Notes: a model not told the origin generated them from the sequence alone. A DNA stretch of 64,000 nt from Engraulis encrasicolus (GCF_034702125.1 NC_085878.1:18477557-18541556); one strand, 5' to 3'. Shown: positions 1 through 47,517, counted from the stretch's first letter. Numbers and translations: made by a program.

Positions 1-28
1 TACATCATGTAGTGCGTGTTGGTTAACA

Positions 29-31
<3 letters not shown>

Positions 32-84
<53 letters not shown>
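32..84. repeat. (CT)n microsatellite
   Basis: An uninterrupted CT dinucleotide run of about 53 bases at the left edge of the window. Confidence 0.95.
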
Positions 85-88
<4 letters not shown>

Positions 89-660
89 GAGTAAGTTAAG
101 GAGATGCATGACATGTCTCTGCCTCATGTCTCGGTCCTGCTCTGGGGTCACGTTGTGACCTGTGCACATACTCCTGCTCTCCTTCACTGACTTTTCAGTG
201 AATTACATGCCATTGGAGTCTGTAGGGGCTTTCCCCTCGCTAGCATCTCATGACACTGAGTTATGTGGTGATCCAGATGAGCAACTAAGTGGTATGAGCT
301 TTAAGAATATCAGAGGTAAGTGTGAGAGAGGTTATATGCACAAAAACATAATGGCATGAAGATATTACATTCATTTAAAAAAAAAAAAAAAAACCTATCC
401 CCTTTCAAGAGCAAAATTGGTTTAACAATATTTTGTGGGCGTTTTCATGCGTTAAATCACAGACAATTGCAGGAAGAATTCAAAGGGGTAGAGAGAGATT
501 GGATCAGGAAGAGGCCTTCAGCCACTTTTAAACCTGAGGAGTACTCCAAGAACCTGGCTAAATAGTAAACCAGGTTAGATTACCCTTGATGTAGTGATAA
601 ATCACCTAGAACAGCCTAGTCTTCTTCTTAGCTAAATGATATACTCTTCTCTCTACTCTA
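85..660. other. Flank without recognisable gene
   Basis: No exon-like reading frame with splice sites is seen on either strand. It contains a 17-base A run near 378-394. It lies beyond the likely 3' end of the kinesin gene. Confidence 0.5.
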
Positions 661-944
661 GGGCGTATTCCAATATGTGAACTCCCGTCCTCTCACTTGC
701 CTCTGTGACCTTATGATGACGTCTACGTCAAAACAGCTTTGTATTTCAATATCTCGCAAAAGCTCAATTCTAGAGCCATTTTCTCATTTGCCAACGGGAT
801 GGTGAATGAAGAATAGTCATAGTCCCCCAAAAATTGTTGTGGCTAGGCTGACATGAGGGAAACTTAATTGTTTTCTCCACGGAGGCGGGGCGTTAGCGAA
901 ACGCGAGGCCACAAGCACAGACTTTTGGTCTGCATATTGGACCC
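661..944. mobile_element. Dispersed MITE-like repeat, copy 1
   Basis: This segment reappears in reverse complement at about 21050-21320, sharing long blocks such as TCAATATCTCGCAAAAGC and GGGATGGTGAATGAAGAATA. The two ends resemble each other in inverted orientation (TTCCAATATG near 670 and CATATTGG at 933-940). That suggests a short non-autonomous DNA element with long degenerate terminal inverted repeats. The superfamily is not determined. Confidence 0.7.
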
Positions 945-1428
945 TAAATGACACCTGTGAACTATCTACTAGCAGGTTTGCCACTTACTGTTAACTTAGC
1001 CAGGTTTACTTAACCTTGTTCTTGGAATATAACACCAGTTCCCCATGCCCGTGTAGGCCTACACAAATGTGTGTGCGGTTACGGCATGGACACCTTAGTC
1101 ATGTGCACAACACTGCTCTGACAAGATCAGCCTTGAATCTCTTGATGTCCTTCCATCACTTCACAAACCACACAAGCATAAATCCAATACTAGGCCTCTC
1201 TTAACTGTTGGCATGATCTTACAGTAGGTTGTCTTTCGTTCTTTATTTCTGTCTAAATGATTAAGTCCATTGTAGTGAGTACAAAACTGAAATTCAATTT
1301 ACAGTAATGAACTTGAATCACCCTGAGTGAGCGCACATTTTAAATGTGAAAGGATAAAATGACAAGTGAATAGATGCCATCTGGTGGACAAACATCGGTA
1401 TAAGAGGCATGGAAAACAATGTTCCTCT
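945..1428. other. Non-coding flank, nothing recognised
   Basis: Short random open frames only; no splice-site-bounded coding segment and no repeat shared with the rest of the window. Confidence 0.45.
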
Positions 1429-1810
1429 CAGTGGTTCCCAAACTTTTTCATCGGGGACCCCCTTTTGGATTTTTTTTGAATATTTTCGTGACACCCCCAC
1501 CACCATGGAATTCATGTGGAATTCTAGAAATATTTGCGGACAAACTATTAATGGAAAATCTAGCGATAGTAATGGACAAAAAATTGACTAGGCCAATTAA
1601 TGTTGCTAGATATTCTATTAATAATTTGTCCGTCAATACTGCTAGAATTCCACAGGTCAGCAAATAAATCTATTAACCATGCAAGTGAATACTGTTACTA
1701 ACCAAATTATGTCATTTAGCTGGGGATTTCCCGTTTTTATGGAATGTCCCTTTTGTCCACGACCCCCCTTCAGTACATCTGTGAGTCCCCCTAGGGGTCC
1801 GACCCCCAGC
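1429..1810. mobile_element. hAT-like MITE remnant
   Basis: It starts with CAGTGGTTCCCAAACTTTTT and ends in a C-rich segment (GGGGTCCGACCCCCAG), the arrangement typical of vertebrate hAT MITEs beginning CAGTGGTTC. The right terminal repeat is incomplete, so this copy looks truncated. No transposase is present. Confidence 0.55.
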
Positions 1811-2334
1811 CATGTCGACTTGACATTTAGCACATTTGTGTGATGATGACAATTGTAGAAAGGGAAACGTCAAGTCCCAGAATAAGTAGATGACTGCAGC
1901 GCTATAATTGTGTTCAACTCGTCTCGCACAGTGGAAACAATAACAATGAACAAGAATACAGTAGTTTTACAGACCAAACTGACCACTTTTGCCATTTGAA
2001 AACTTTAAAACCTGAAAGGGTAGGCCTATTTGTAATCTGATCCACTAAATATGTTGCCAAATCAAGTTTTACTGGCCAGCAGAGGGCAGTATTGCTTGCC
2101 AGCTATAATCTCCTGTGAGAAATCTGTTAAGTCTCCCTTGGCCTGTGCAGGAATCCTATTCGCAAAAAGATCAGAGTGCAAATAGGGGAAACAAATATAT
2201 TGAAATATGACCTGCATTTGAACTACTTACAAAAAAATACACGTTACAGTTGCCTCACTATCCAGCGGATTCCATAACACTGCTAAGCCCATACAATTCC
2301 ACAATGAATTTGAGATTCGAATTGGTTTTAGTAA

Positions 2335-2572
2335 GGGGTGTTTATTATAAACAGTGTACAAAAACAAAACTGCATAAAAATCCTACACCAGCATTGAGCA
2401 CAGGGGGGAAGCAAGTGAGCTGTTGACAAACCACAACACCACAACAACCATCAAGTCTTCATTCCCAAATCATCCAGAAGATGCTGCAGTATCCAGTTGA
2501 ACCACTGACTGGGCCGGGATCTCCATCATCTTCCAGTGGGCCGAGACCATCTGCAGTGGGCAGGGACTGTGG
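2335..2572 (-). other. KIFC3: Candidate KIFC3 terminal exon / 3' UTR (a)
   Basis: On the minus strand a strong acceptor (CCTCTTCCCACAG, ending at 2573) is followed by about 235 bases leading to AATAAA (tttatt at 2341-2346 on the plus strand), as a terminal exon would look. Joined to c22 (one base carried over) it would add only about a dozen residues before a stop. The protein sequence is not conserved enough to prove this, and the candidate at 3711-3784 competes with it. Confidence 0.3.
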
Positions 2573-2657
2573 GAAGAGGCGGTGCTCTAATGTTGGCAAG
2601 GTGAGACTGGCAATGGGGTGTGGCCAACTGTGCTGCTACCTTTGTGTGATGTGATAT

Positions 2658-2773
<116 letters not shown>

Positions 2774-3048
2774 TGCGCGCGTTTGCATGTCTTCAGTTGT
2801 ACCATGATCACCGGTAAACGATTGTCTTTGTAAGCAGTACACTGCAGTGTAAAAACATGTACAGACCGACATTAAAATCACATGCGCTGGTCAGGACGAC
2901 GGGTGAAAGGAGAGAAAAAGAAATCGTACATACACACACAGCGTTCAGGAGTGCAGACATCAAAGTCTAGAATTTTGCTTAGGATTTCCTGTATTGCAAT
3001 TACTCCCGAGATTCACAAGTCCTTCTCCCTGATGGAGGAGAATAAGAA

Positions 3049-3169
<121 letters not shown>

Positions 3170-3391
3170 TCAAAGTAGAGGTTGTGGTTGAGCAGTCCTG
3201 TACCAAATCTTAGGTCAAACAAAAAGCAGTACAGAATCAACATGCCTCCTTCATCCAAAGTCCATCCTCACACAGATAAACACACATTTATACATGATTT
3301 GGGAGGGTGGGGAAAAAAGTTAGCTGGATGCCGATCTCTGAAGTGTCAGAACAGCAGAGCATGACGATAGCAGCCTGGTCTAAAGTGCTTC

Positions 3392-3397
3392 TTTATT
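3392..3397 (-). terminator. Candidate polyadenylation signal AATAAA
   Basis: The plus strand reads tttatt, which is AATAAA on the minus strand, downstream of candidate terminal exon (b). It is plausible as the end of a KIFC3 transcript but unproven. Confidence 0.3.
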
Positions 3398-3710
3398 GTC
3401 CAGAAATACTGACATCCATCCAGAGCCTGTGTAGTGTACCCACATCATCCACATCCCCACTAGCATAGTGACACAACTCCCTCTTGGTATACACGTGGAG
3501 GACTGAGGTGCGGTTGTGTTTGTGGGTGGAGGAGTGTTTGTGAGCCAGGCTGCTTTCATTATTGGCTGATCAGAGAGAGAAAAAACTCCAGCTGCAGGTC
3601 AATCACCCACTTCATCAAGACACTTCATCTTTTTTCATTTGTCCTTCAAATCACCAAATTCAAGACACTATTGTCCGTCTTTCAGAGACGCCACAGAGGC
3701 TCAGTGCTGT

Positions 3711-3784
3711 CCAGTGCTCTCCTCTGATGCCGCGTCTGCCGCCTCTTCGCACATCAACTCCTTTAGCTGGAAGACAATTGGAAG
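3711..3784 (-). other. KIFC3: Candidate KIFC3 terminal exon (b)
   Basis: On the minus strand a good acceptor (TTGTCTTCCAG) is followed by a short frame in phase 0 reading LKELMCEEAADAASEEST and then a stop. The composition looks coding, but c22 ends in phase 1, so an unseen intermediate exon or another frame would be required. I offer it only as an alternative to the candidate near 2.5 kb. Confidence 0.22.
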
Positions 3785-4102
3785 ACAGCAGGTTCAGTTG
3801 CTACAGAGGTGGGAAGAGAACAGTCCCATGATGGTGGGCAGATGCTGGGGAGAAGACTCGCATCTGAGTCCCCTCCCCTCCCCCCCAAGGTCATCAGGCA
3901 GTAAGCTTCATTCTTCCTACAGAAGGCAAGCACAAGAAGCGGAAAAGAGACAGAGAAGCACGGGTGTTAGTAAAAATGGAGGTGATCGTGGGGTTTATGT
4001 CTCATGGCAAAATCACTCCATTCTCAGTGCGAGCGTGTTAGTGTACATGGCTTAACAGTGCTTGCATATAATAACAATTATTATTACTACTATTATTATT
4101 AC

Positions 4103-4288
4103 CAGGGCTCTAAATTAACACCCACAAACTGGCCAAATGCTGGTGAAAATTCATTTTGGCAGGTAAAAAATAAAACTTACTAGCCAGTGGTGGCCACTTT
4201 GACCCAGTGGTGAGTGGGTATCTGGGTAGTAAGATTAACATCTAGTAGCCATTTCGGCTGCTGATGAAAAAGTCAATTTAGAGCCCTG
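4103..4288. mobile_element. Short MITE ending CAGGGCTCTAAATT
   Basis: The left end CAGGGCTCTAAATTAAC and right end GTCAATTTAGAGCCCTG are near-perfect terminal inverted repeats. The element is about 186 bp without coding capacity and sits inside an ATT-rich tract, so the target duplication is obscured. The termini are hAT-like. Confidence 0.8.
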
Positions 4289-4310
4289 ATTATTGCTATT
4301 ATTATTATTA

Positions 4311-4343
<33 letters not shown>

Positions 4344-4809
4344 TGTTCATCAAGTCTACCTACTGACAGCGTAAGTCATAAGATCACTGCAAACAACACG
4401 AGCTACACATGAGGGGTTAATACTGTTCTCGCTGCACAAAGCATGTCATCCCTCTTAGTCATACTGCCACTGCACATAAAAACAACGTTTTTTTAAAAAA
4501 ACCACAATAATTCAACATTGCCCACACCCATCCACTTCTGTGGGAGTTGACCACAGAGTAATGGTCTTGTTAAAAACAGGCTTGTTCTTGAAGGGGGTTA
4601 TGTGGGAGAGTGGTGCCTCCCAATCCTGATAAGAATTCCTCAGTGCTGATGGTGCGTTCGGTGCCTATGGGCCAAAGGGCCAAGGAAGGGATTTCCGGAA
4701 GCATATTGGAACATAATCCAGAGCTAAATCACTTTAGCTCAAATGACTCCCAATGGGCTGTTCATTACACATTCCCATGTTTCACAGGACTAGCTAGCGG
4801 ACTGTAGCA
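4289..4809. other. ATT-rich tract and unremarkable DNA
   Basis: It holds an (ATT)n stretch to about 4341 and then sequence with no splice-bounded reading frame. Confidence 0.5.
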
Positions 4810-5135
4810 TTTTCAGGCCAGCAGAGAACTGTGTCAGTTCGAGTGCCAGCACCTAAACTCGATACGACGCCAAAAATGAGTGTTCAGTAACAAAAAAATT
4901 GGTTTACACTGAATACCAAGTACTATACACCTTTAAAAAATAAATAAACTATCGGCCATGGTTGCCAAGAAAACCATGACAACAACAAAGTAGATGTCAG
5001 TAGGTTCATCTGGTTCATACTGTATATGGTAAAATAAACAACTGGTATGGGTCTGGGTTGTTCATTTGCAAGTACTTTGACACAGAGTAACTGGTGCAGA
5101 AACCAGCACTAGCACCTTTCTGGCCGGCCTGAAAA
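4810..5135. mobile_element. MITE (TTTCAGGCC termini), copy 1
   Basis: It begins TTTTCAGGCCAGCAGAGAAC and ends TCTGGCCGGCCTGAAAAC, imperfect terminal inverted repeats. A related copy with the same ends lies at 17371-17580, sharing ACAGAGAACTGTG at the left and CCTGAAAAC at the right. It is non-coding and probably hAT-like. Confidence 0.7.
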
Positions 5136-5540
5136 CATCTTATATAGTAGGTAGACGCATCATGTACCAGTATCCGAATAGGAGAAAGTGCTCACAGAAA
5201 CGGGCTTGCCTGGTTCCTTCAGTTTTGTTGACTTGCACTTCATAATTACTCAACTGGCTTCTCCACATTTCAATGTCAACAAGCTTCACTGATTGACACT
5301 TCAGGCCTATTGCAGTGACAAAGTAGTCAAAAGTGGTTTGCTTCATGCACTGATCTGTGAAAGGTCAGGACATTATCTGTGCAGTGCCTGTCATCCTTTA
5401 TGAATCGAGGGTGTTAGCAGCACGACTCAAACTCACACATGTGAATCACAACCGCAAACACAAAGCAGGGTTACGGACAGGTGCATCACTGTAGCAAACA
5501 TTGTGTAAACCAAGTGAAACCATCAGTGCTCTTACACTCG

Positions 5541-5932
5541 CAAACACAGATAGACACAGACACCAATAGATAGACAGACAAGACACGACACCAATAGACA
5601 GACAGACAAGACACGACACCAATGGACACAGACACCAATGGACACAGACAGACAGACAGACAGACATCAATAGACACAGACACCAATGGACACAGACAGA
5701 CACCAATGGACACAGACAGACAGACAGACAGACATCAATAGACACAGACACCAATGGACACAGACAGACACCAATGGACACAGACAGACAGACAGACAGA
5801 CAGAGACCAATAGACAGAGACCAATAGACAGACACCAATAGACAGACAGACAGACACCAATAGACAAACAGACAGACAGACACCAAAAGACAACACCAAT
5901 GGACACAGACAGACACCAATAGACACATACAC
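5541..5932. repeat. Degenerate ACAGACACCAATGG minisatellite
   Basis: Irregular tandem units built from GACACAGACACCAATGGACA and (CAGA)n fill about 390 bases. Frames on the minus strand (Val-Ser-Cys-Leu rich) are repeat artefacts. Units vary in length and there are no unique spacers, so this is not a CRISPR array. Confidence 0.9.
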
Positions 5933-6053
5933 ACGTTTTTGCCAAATCCATCCACCAGCTGCCCCACTGCTCACCACCAAAGCAGCTCCATCACAAAAAA
6001 CACCCAGTCAGACAATGCAGACAGGCGGCATATGCAGCCACACATACATATGT

Positions 6054-40207
<34,154 letters not shown>

Positions 40208-43200
40208 GGTGGTACTGATGCCACCCTGACTCCCCTCACACCAGTCTTCTACTCCTGGCAACCCCGTCAGCCAGATGGAGAGGGGGAAAAGCTCCACACA
40301 GACATGCTGGTGTCCCCGGTTGGCTCTGCGAGTCCCAAAAAAGGCGTCCAGGGTCAACTCTTCAGTGTCAGGATCTCTTCACTGTACTGTACATACATGC
40401 GGCCACAGCTAGTGCAACTAAGTCCTTCAGTCCTCAAGTTACCTATCGATGCTTTAAGTCAAGGAAAATCAGTCAAAATTTCTACATTTACCTACATTAA
40501 CTAAAAAAACTAAACTTGGAAAAAAATTACAATCTCACCAGACCGATCTTTGTCTAAACTTACATGTTTATCCAAATCACAACAAACATAGACAGGTTAA
40601 AAAAAAAAAAAACCTTGCGAGAGCAGAGTGCTGACTCCCTTTTCCACACGCTGACTCAGAGTAAGAACTGTTTTGAGTCCTCAGACGGGTCGGCTTCTAA
40701 TGCTAATTCACAACGATAATCCTTCAGCTCTCAGCAAATGAGATGGCTCTCTGCTCCTCTCTGTCGCTCATTCACTCTCTGTATGCAAGCTTTTTAGGCA
40801 ACACACACCTGTTATAATCTACACAGCTTCAGCAGGTCACCTTTCACTTACCGAGCCTCACCCATCCTCTTGGAATAACGAGGAATCACTTTGATAAGGG
40901 TGACGTGACGTCCACACTTGCCATAAAATGATAACGCTCCACAAAGAAAGAGAACCCTGCCCTCAGCCAGCCAAGATAACAACTGGTGACCAGAGTGATC
41001 GATCCAAAACAAAACCAGCAAATAAAATTAAACTTGTTTACAGACAAGCGCTTACTCCCCCATCTCTAATGTACAAATAATCCTCTTTTCACAGGCAACA
41101 GCTGCATAAATCCAATAGGTCTGTGTCCTTACGGCTCTACTTCCTCCAGAAAAAACTAAAGGGAAAGTCCCACATCTGTCCCCTCTGACTCCATCACAAG
41201 ATTTCCTGAAACAACTCTGGGGAAAGAAAAACACAAACTCTCGACAAAACCGCCCACCTTGGAGTCCTGGATTGTCCTTAAAGTTCTGGTGGAAAAAGAA
41301 AAACATCCTCCCAGCGTCTGTCTACGTACGCCAGTAGCCCATCTGTCACGACGAGACTGATAATGTCAGATAATCAAATCCCCATCCGCTCAGATGACAT
41401 AACGCTTTTTTATTGGAATTCATAGAATATGCAGAGGAAAAAAAATCAACTAAATCTGCCACGGCATTTGCCTAGACATGCTGTGGGCTCACTACGGATG
41501 CTTGGCCGTGATTGGTGGTCACCATGGTGAGATGACCTCATTATTCCGTGTCCTGAATGCCTTGTCCAGTTACCTTGGCTGTGGGAGCGTCCAGCGTAAA
41601 ATATCCCTGAGGCCAGAGCAGCATGGGAAACTTTCCCAGCAGGAACATGACAAAGGTAATAACTGGTGTTCAATGGTGATCTGTGACCCATTCCCACACC
41701 AGAGACTTTTTGTTGTGTGGTGTGACCCCATGGTTCTCCATGCTAAGAACATAGATGAAACAGTCACTGAGGGGACACTTGTCATCGGGGACAATGGGCT
41801 TTCCCTTCCAGCTCATTAGGTGCTTTGGACCAGAGACAAGAGAGGGGACAAGGAGAGGCAGAGGGAGAGCAGGCAATGCACTAGGCCAGCCAGGAAGATC
41901 ATAGGCGAGTAAACCCTCCAAACTTCATCGGGCTGCCATGGCCAGGGCCACTGACAGATTTGGCTGGGCCCAGGACAAAGTATTCTGAATAAAGGGCCCC
42001 CCACCCAATACATTCAATGTAATGAGGACCCAATTATGGGCCCGTCATCTCCTTGGGCCCAGGGCAACTGACCCCTTTGTCCCCCCTTGTCAGCTTCCCT
42101 GGCCATGGCATAGGCCTGACTGTACAGTAACAGTGACCACACACACAACAATAATAACAACCCTGCCTGACCAGGAACAAACACTCAACTATGGGAGGAG
42201 GACAAGGTCTAACAAGGAAACAATATCAAGATCTAAAGCACCAATCTGAGATTAGTGATAAGGCTCCAGGGAATCATTTTGAGATTCATCATTGAGAAAC
42301 TCCATAACAGTTGTTTGCTTACTCATTAAAGTGTTTCTGAGGAAGAATAAAATGCTGTTGGGCTCCATAATCACCATGACTGAAGTCTTCAGCAATGTCA
42401 TTGTGTTTACATCTGAGAGAATGTGCGTCCTTGTTTGACTTCACCATTGGGAAAAGCACTAAATCCTCTCGGCTACATTTCTCTTTGTTATGACACTGCT
42501 GCCATTTTGAGAATGCCATTTTTGAACACCGCCTAAACCCTTACAAGAAGTGACTGCAGTGCACTGAAGATGAACTCGCCCCCTTTCTTCCGTCACCCTG
42601 CCTGGCCTACATGCTGGAGAGGTGGTCATGACAGTGGAAGACAGGTCTCTATTTAAAAAGACTAAGCAGCTTAACAGAGAAATATGCAAGCTTTCAACAT
42701 GAGGCCAGTGACTTAAAAGAATTAAGCCCGTCATCGCTTTCAAAACATGCAGCCACTCCACCACAGAGACGTCAGCGTGAGAAGATTGGCCAGTCAGTTA
42801 CACTGTGCTGGTGTGTGGTAGAAGTGACTGCACGAATGTATTTTTCTCCCCACACCTCACATGCACTATATTAGTAATAGTCTATCTATTTACATGACCA
42901 ATTAAAACAGCTAGAATAGCTACAGTTTGCATTACCTCCGTTTGTAATCGACCCCTGTATTTTCAACTACATATCACAATTGTGTATGTCTGTGAGGGAG
43001 AGACAATGAGAGTTTGTGCACATGTGTATGAGAGAGCGAGAGCGAGAGAGAGCACGCAAGAGCGAGAGACTGACCTTGCTGAGAGAGCGCGAGCGAAAGA
43101 GAGTGAGAGACTAATGTCATCCGACTGACCGCTGGCCACAGTGGATTACACACCCATCCCATAACTCTGTATGGCGTCTATTTGAGGAATAAATTATAGA

Positions 43201-45561
43201 GCTCTACATAGAGCAGGGAATAATGGCAGGAGGAAACCACCAGGCTGCTGACAGACAGTCATGATGTGTAAAAACAGAACAACAGAAGCTGCCCTCATTC
43301 CACTGATGCAGTAACCAATCTGGCCAGAAGACAAAACTAGTCATTACTCCCAACAACATTAACACTTTGATGACCTTTAGTATTAAATCGCCAGACAATA
43401 CAAATGTTCCTCATGTCAATGCATCAGAGCAAATGCTTTGACATTTTCCAGATACACACACCATGTTTAGCGTTTTGTGCTATAGACGTGGGAGTTCATT
43501 GGAAAGCATGCTTGTACAAAGAGGCACATCTTGCAACCAGGCAAGGCAGGCAGCCGCGCGGGGCCCCCAAATACTGAATAACAGTCCACACTTTACGGGG
43601 CCCCACCTGACCCTAAAATCGCTTCTGCTTGTACAGTAAGGGTTAAGTGGATGCACAAACATAGTAGTGTGACTGCATACACACACAAAAAAAATGTTTT
43701 CCCTTGGACCACTTGGGAACACACAACTTTACACCATGGGCCAGAAGGATGCATTACGTACAACTCTGACGGGAAAAACAGCCACAGGGCTGGAGACAAG
43801 AGGTACAACATCTGGTAAACACATGTTCCAGTGGTTAAAAAACTGCCTGGAGTCTCGCACTAAAGCCAATTTAGTAGATGTAGAGACAAGAAAAAAAAAA
43901 CAGTAGGCATAGTAGTACTAAAAAAAACCTTCCACTTCCATTCACAGTTAACATCTTTACTAAGCCATCGCCATGCAAAAGAAAAAAGGCCAACATTTAT
44001 TAACCTCTTGAATAGCCAAAAACAGAAAAGTTCAAAAGGTATTTGTTCACTCTGTATTAACAATGTGAGCCATCTCTAATAAACAGGCCAGCACTAGACT
44101 AGGCAGTAGAGGGGGATCCTCACAGACAGGCACAGGAAATAAGTCGTCAAGGATAGGGCGCCCTCTGCTGTGTGTGTATGCGTCTTTACGCGTCACGGTC
44201 TGTTTTCAATCACTGTTTTACATAACATGTTTTATGGACACGTGGTGAATAACGCGTCGATTTCAAAGGGGTACTTGGAGGCACATCACTGCACATTCAG
44301 AGGACAAACATCCGGATCGATCGTGGTACTGAGCTCAGTCAACAGGGCAACGCAGGGCACAAGGGAGATGGTAAAAACAACAAATAGCGGCCAACAAATC
44401 ATTAAACCGCAATGGCAGTGTGACTGCGCTCTGGAAAAACACGTTAGAAGTCGTTTTGGCACGACAGAACAGAGTTTGATCCTTGAATGGAAATGACAAT
44501 AGAACATGCCCCCCAAAAAAGTCAAATCACAAGTACACTTGAATGACAGCACCTCGTCAGTACGCAAACTTCTGTCGTTTAATATTTTACTGTGAGCTTA
44601 GGTGAAGTGAAGTTGTGGGCCCCACTTGTTGTGTTCTGCGTTTTGTTAGTTGTGCGTTCAGACTCTACACACGGGCCCCAGTCCATACAAAACAACCCGT
44701 GAGCATAAAAAACAACAGCGGTCAAAAGTCAGCAACAACCATATCGAGGTCTTTCTACGACCTCACCATCACCTCGCCAGAGCGCAAACACTGGCGCTGC
44801 ATGGCTTTGCACAGACTGCCCGATATTTGACCCATCATAACATTATGTAGACCTTCATTGTTTCAGACTGGTGTGCTCGTACCAAGAACTTCTTTCCCCA
44901 TTCCAGTATGCCGTTATTCCGAAATGAGTCGTCTCCGTCTCCTCCACTTGCTTATTTTTAGAACATCCGCTTGGAGAACCGCTCTTTTCTGGGCACACCC
45001 GAACCTCCGACAAAAATCCATTTTTATTGTTTACGTTCACTAAATGGGGCTCGCGCTTGGCTCCCCCATTTTAATGTTAAAACTGAGTTCGGTAGGCTAT
45101 TTAGTAGTTTGTATGACGAGAATGACCAACTAAGTTGCTGAAGTTAACAGTTAACAGTCTTAGCTCTAACTTTCCACTTCCTTTCCCAAGAGGACGTCTG
45201 TTACACCCAAGACACCACAGAAAAAGATACGTAATTCACTTTGGTAAAGCCAAAGCTCTTGGATGTAGGCCTAAGCCTATGACCCACAATAATTCCTGGT
45301 GTTTGAAAATAAAATCGTCACTTTACCATTACAGTTGCAACATGATATTGTCTCCCACTGTTCTAGGATGTCTACAGTAATGAGTTGGTTATCATCGCAC
45401 TGCACCGCATAGGCTCAAGACAAGAAGAATCTTATTGCATGAAGCCTATGTATGTATGTAGCCTATGTATGTAGCCTACTAGGCCTATATAATTATAATA
45501 TAAAATCTAAAGCGTGAGTAGCCAAGGCCTGCTTGCATTGTTAAAGTCATGGAGCACTTAC
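40208..45561. other. KIFC3 5' leader intron and flank
   Basis: No coding exon seen. It contains a MITE at 41937-42109, a repeat-like GGCCCC block (43520-43640), a GA/GC patch (43035-43105) and long unremarkable stretches (40.4-41.9, 42.1-43.0, 43.7-45.5 kb). Confidence 0.5.
41937..42109. mobile_element. MITE with CATGGCCAGGG termini
   Basis: The left end CATGGCCAGGGCCACTGACAG and right end CTTGTCAGCTTCCCTGGCCATGG are inverted repeats around a GGGCCC-rich interior. Superfamily uncertain. Confidence 0.75.
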
Positions 45562-45860
45562 ATGAAGTCCAGCACGCCAAACTTCAGCGTCCTGGATTTT
45601 TCCACTTCGTTGACGTATTTCTTGTAGTCTCCTCAAAATAAAATAAGTTCTCTAGAAGACGGCTACTGAAGTGTTGTTAAAAATGAAACCGCGTTCGGTT
45701 TCAAACTTCAATTTACGAAATCATTGTGGTCAAAACACAACCTTAAAATGTGCGAAGATCCGAATAAGGGGAGAACAGAAAAAAGAACCGTGTGGACCCT
45801 GCCGCGCGCACAGCTGACTGGAGTCAGAAAGCGTGACGTAGACTGATCTTCCATCAAGGG
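45562..45860 (-). promoter_or_regulatory. KIFC3: Candidate KIFC3 promoter and untranslated first exon
   Basis: A strong minus-strand donor TTCAT|GTAAGTGC (45554-45561) terminates a GC/CpG-richer block. Upstream on the minus strand lie CpG words (CCGCGCGCAC, 45804-45813) and a CRE-like GTGACGTA (45833-45840). The frame DYKKYVNEVEKSRTLKFGVL next to the donor looks coding but is preceded in frame by TGA with no ATG, so I treat the exon as untranslated. Confidence 0.4.
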
Positions 45861-46250
45861 GAAAAAGTGGCGCGAGCTGTGAAATCAGTGCAACTCATTT
45901 TCACAGAATGTCGCAGTAACACCAGGCTGTCAGACGACTGAACAATTCGACTGGGCTGTAGGCCTACTAAATAAAAACAGTCATATGTAGGCCTAGGTCC
46001 TATCATATTTCCGTTCGACAATGACACTTGAGAGATGGGCTGTTCAAAAGCGATCCAACTCCTGCTTTTCATGGTAATTTAATTATCCTACTTCTAAATA
46101 AATTTCACATGTTTGTCACACATATGTTAGCCACTTACAGTAGGCCTAAATGTAAAACTTAAGTTAGCTTCACATATTAAGGGTGCTATAGGCATGAGAA
46201 CATGCAAAACGTTTGTTTGATTTGACTACTTGTATTATCATTGGTATATA

Positions 46251-47117
46251 CAGTACAGGCCAAAAGTATGGACTCACCTTCTCATTTAATTAATTCTATT
46301 TATTTTTGTGGCTTTTTAAAGAACATAATACATTTTCACAGAGGGCATTATTTCTGTGCATGAACACATGTATAATTTTTTGCTTAACAAAAAAATGAAA
46401 ATATATAAAAAATAAAAACTATAATTAAAAAATATATTTTTTTAAAATGCCAAACAGTGACGTCAACACAGCAAAACTGAGGGCCCAACATGTTTCAACA
46501 AGCTTATTTTTCTGTCTATTTTCAAGTAAAAATACCCAGTCATTCGAGTCCATTTTAATTTATACAAGCAATACAAGACATATTTTCTTGATCTGATAAT
46601 AGGTCACTTGGTCAGCATAGCTGGTTATCTAGGTGAAACAGTGATACAAAAAGTAAAAGTAAAAGTGAAATAGCCTGCCACAGATTCCCTCCAACACATT
46701 TTTGACCTCTCCAAGTAACTGGCTGTGACTCAATATCATATCAAGAAAATGTCTGTAAAAAGTTTGTATTGGCAAGTGTTCAAAAGTCCAGTTACACAAT
46801 TCTAGTGAGTTATTGGAGGACTTTAATGTTCAATAAGGATTGACATGACTGTCTGGGCATTTTTATTTGAAAATAGACACAAAAAAAAGCTTATTGAAAT
46901 GTGTGGGGCCATCAGTTGTACCGTGTAGACGTCAGGTGGATAGACATCTGTCATTGCTACTGGACAACAGCTAGAATTATATTTTTTGGTAAGTACGTAA
47001 TTCTCCATGTGTTCATGCACAGTTTTGATGCCCTGCGTGAAAATACACAATGAAAATCCACGAAAATAAAGAGAATGCATAAATGAGAAAGTGAGTCCAT
47101 ACTTTTGGCCTGCACTG
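46251..47117. mobile_element. Tc1/mariner-like non-autonomous element
   Basis: Ends CAGTACAGGCCAAAAGTATG and CATACTTTTGGCCTGCACTG are inverted repeats flanked by TA on both sides. Inverted homology extends inward for over 100 bases (GCATGAACACATG near 46359 and CATGTGTTCATGC near 47007). At about 867 bp it is shorter than a full Tc1 element and no intact transposase frame is present. Confidence 0.88.
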
Positions 47118-47461
47118 TATACACACGGTGTGTCTTTCAATAGTGCAAGATAAATATCATCCTTATTACATTGTCATGGTTGATAGATAATCTCAAGTGT
47201 AGTCTTATTTTCTTTCTACACACTTGCATAAGTAATTTCTGGAAACATCTCAACGTGAGGTGGCAACAGCTGAGGTTTGCACTCTCTGATTTATTCTTAT
47301 TCTTTCCCCCTTTATTTTCCTATTATTTCTGTATTATTAGCAATAATGTATTACTAGAGGACAGTTGCTACTTTCATTTCACTGCCAATTGTGCCAGCAC
47401 AAGAAAGCATGTGACAAATAGAATCTTGAATCTCTTTCCCCTTTTCTTTTCTTTCTATCTG

Positions 47462-47517
<56 letters not shown>

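Noticed and set aside
5446..5967. Long minus-strand frame rich in Val-Ser-Cys-Leu, and CRISPR-like periodicity
   Set aside because: It is produced by an ACAGACACCAATGG minisatellite. Units vary in length with no unique spacers, and the genome is a vertebrate's.
40208..40357. N-terminal extension of the c1 frame (TLDAFFGTRRANRGHQ...)
   Set aside because: There is no in-frame ATG upstream. The frame opens at TTG, and the ATG at 40207 has an ideal context.
46823..47140. Frame in the Tc1/mariner-like element as a transposase fragment
   Set aside because: Too short and without a recognisable catalytic motif; it overlaps the terminal inverted repeat itself.
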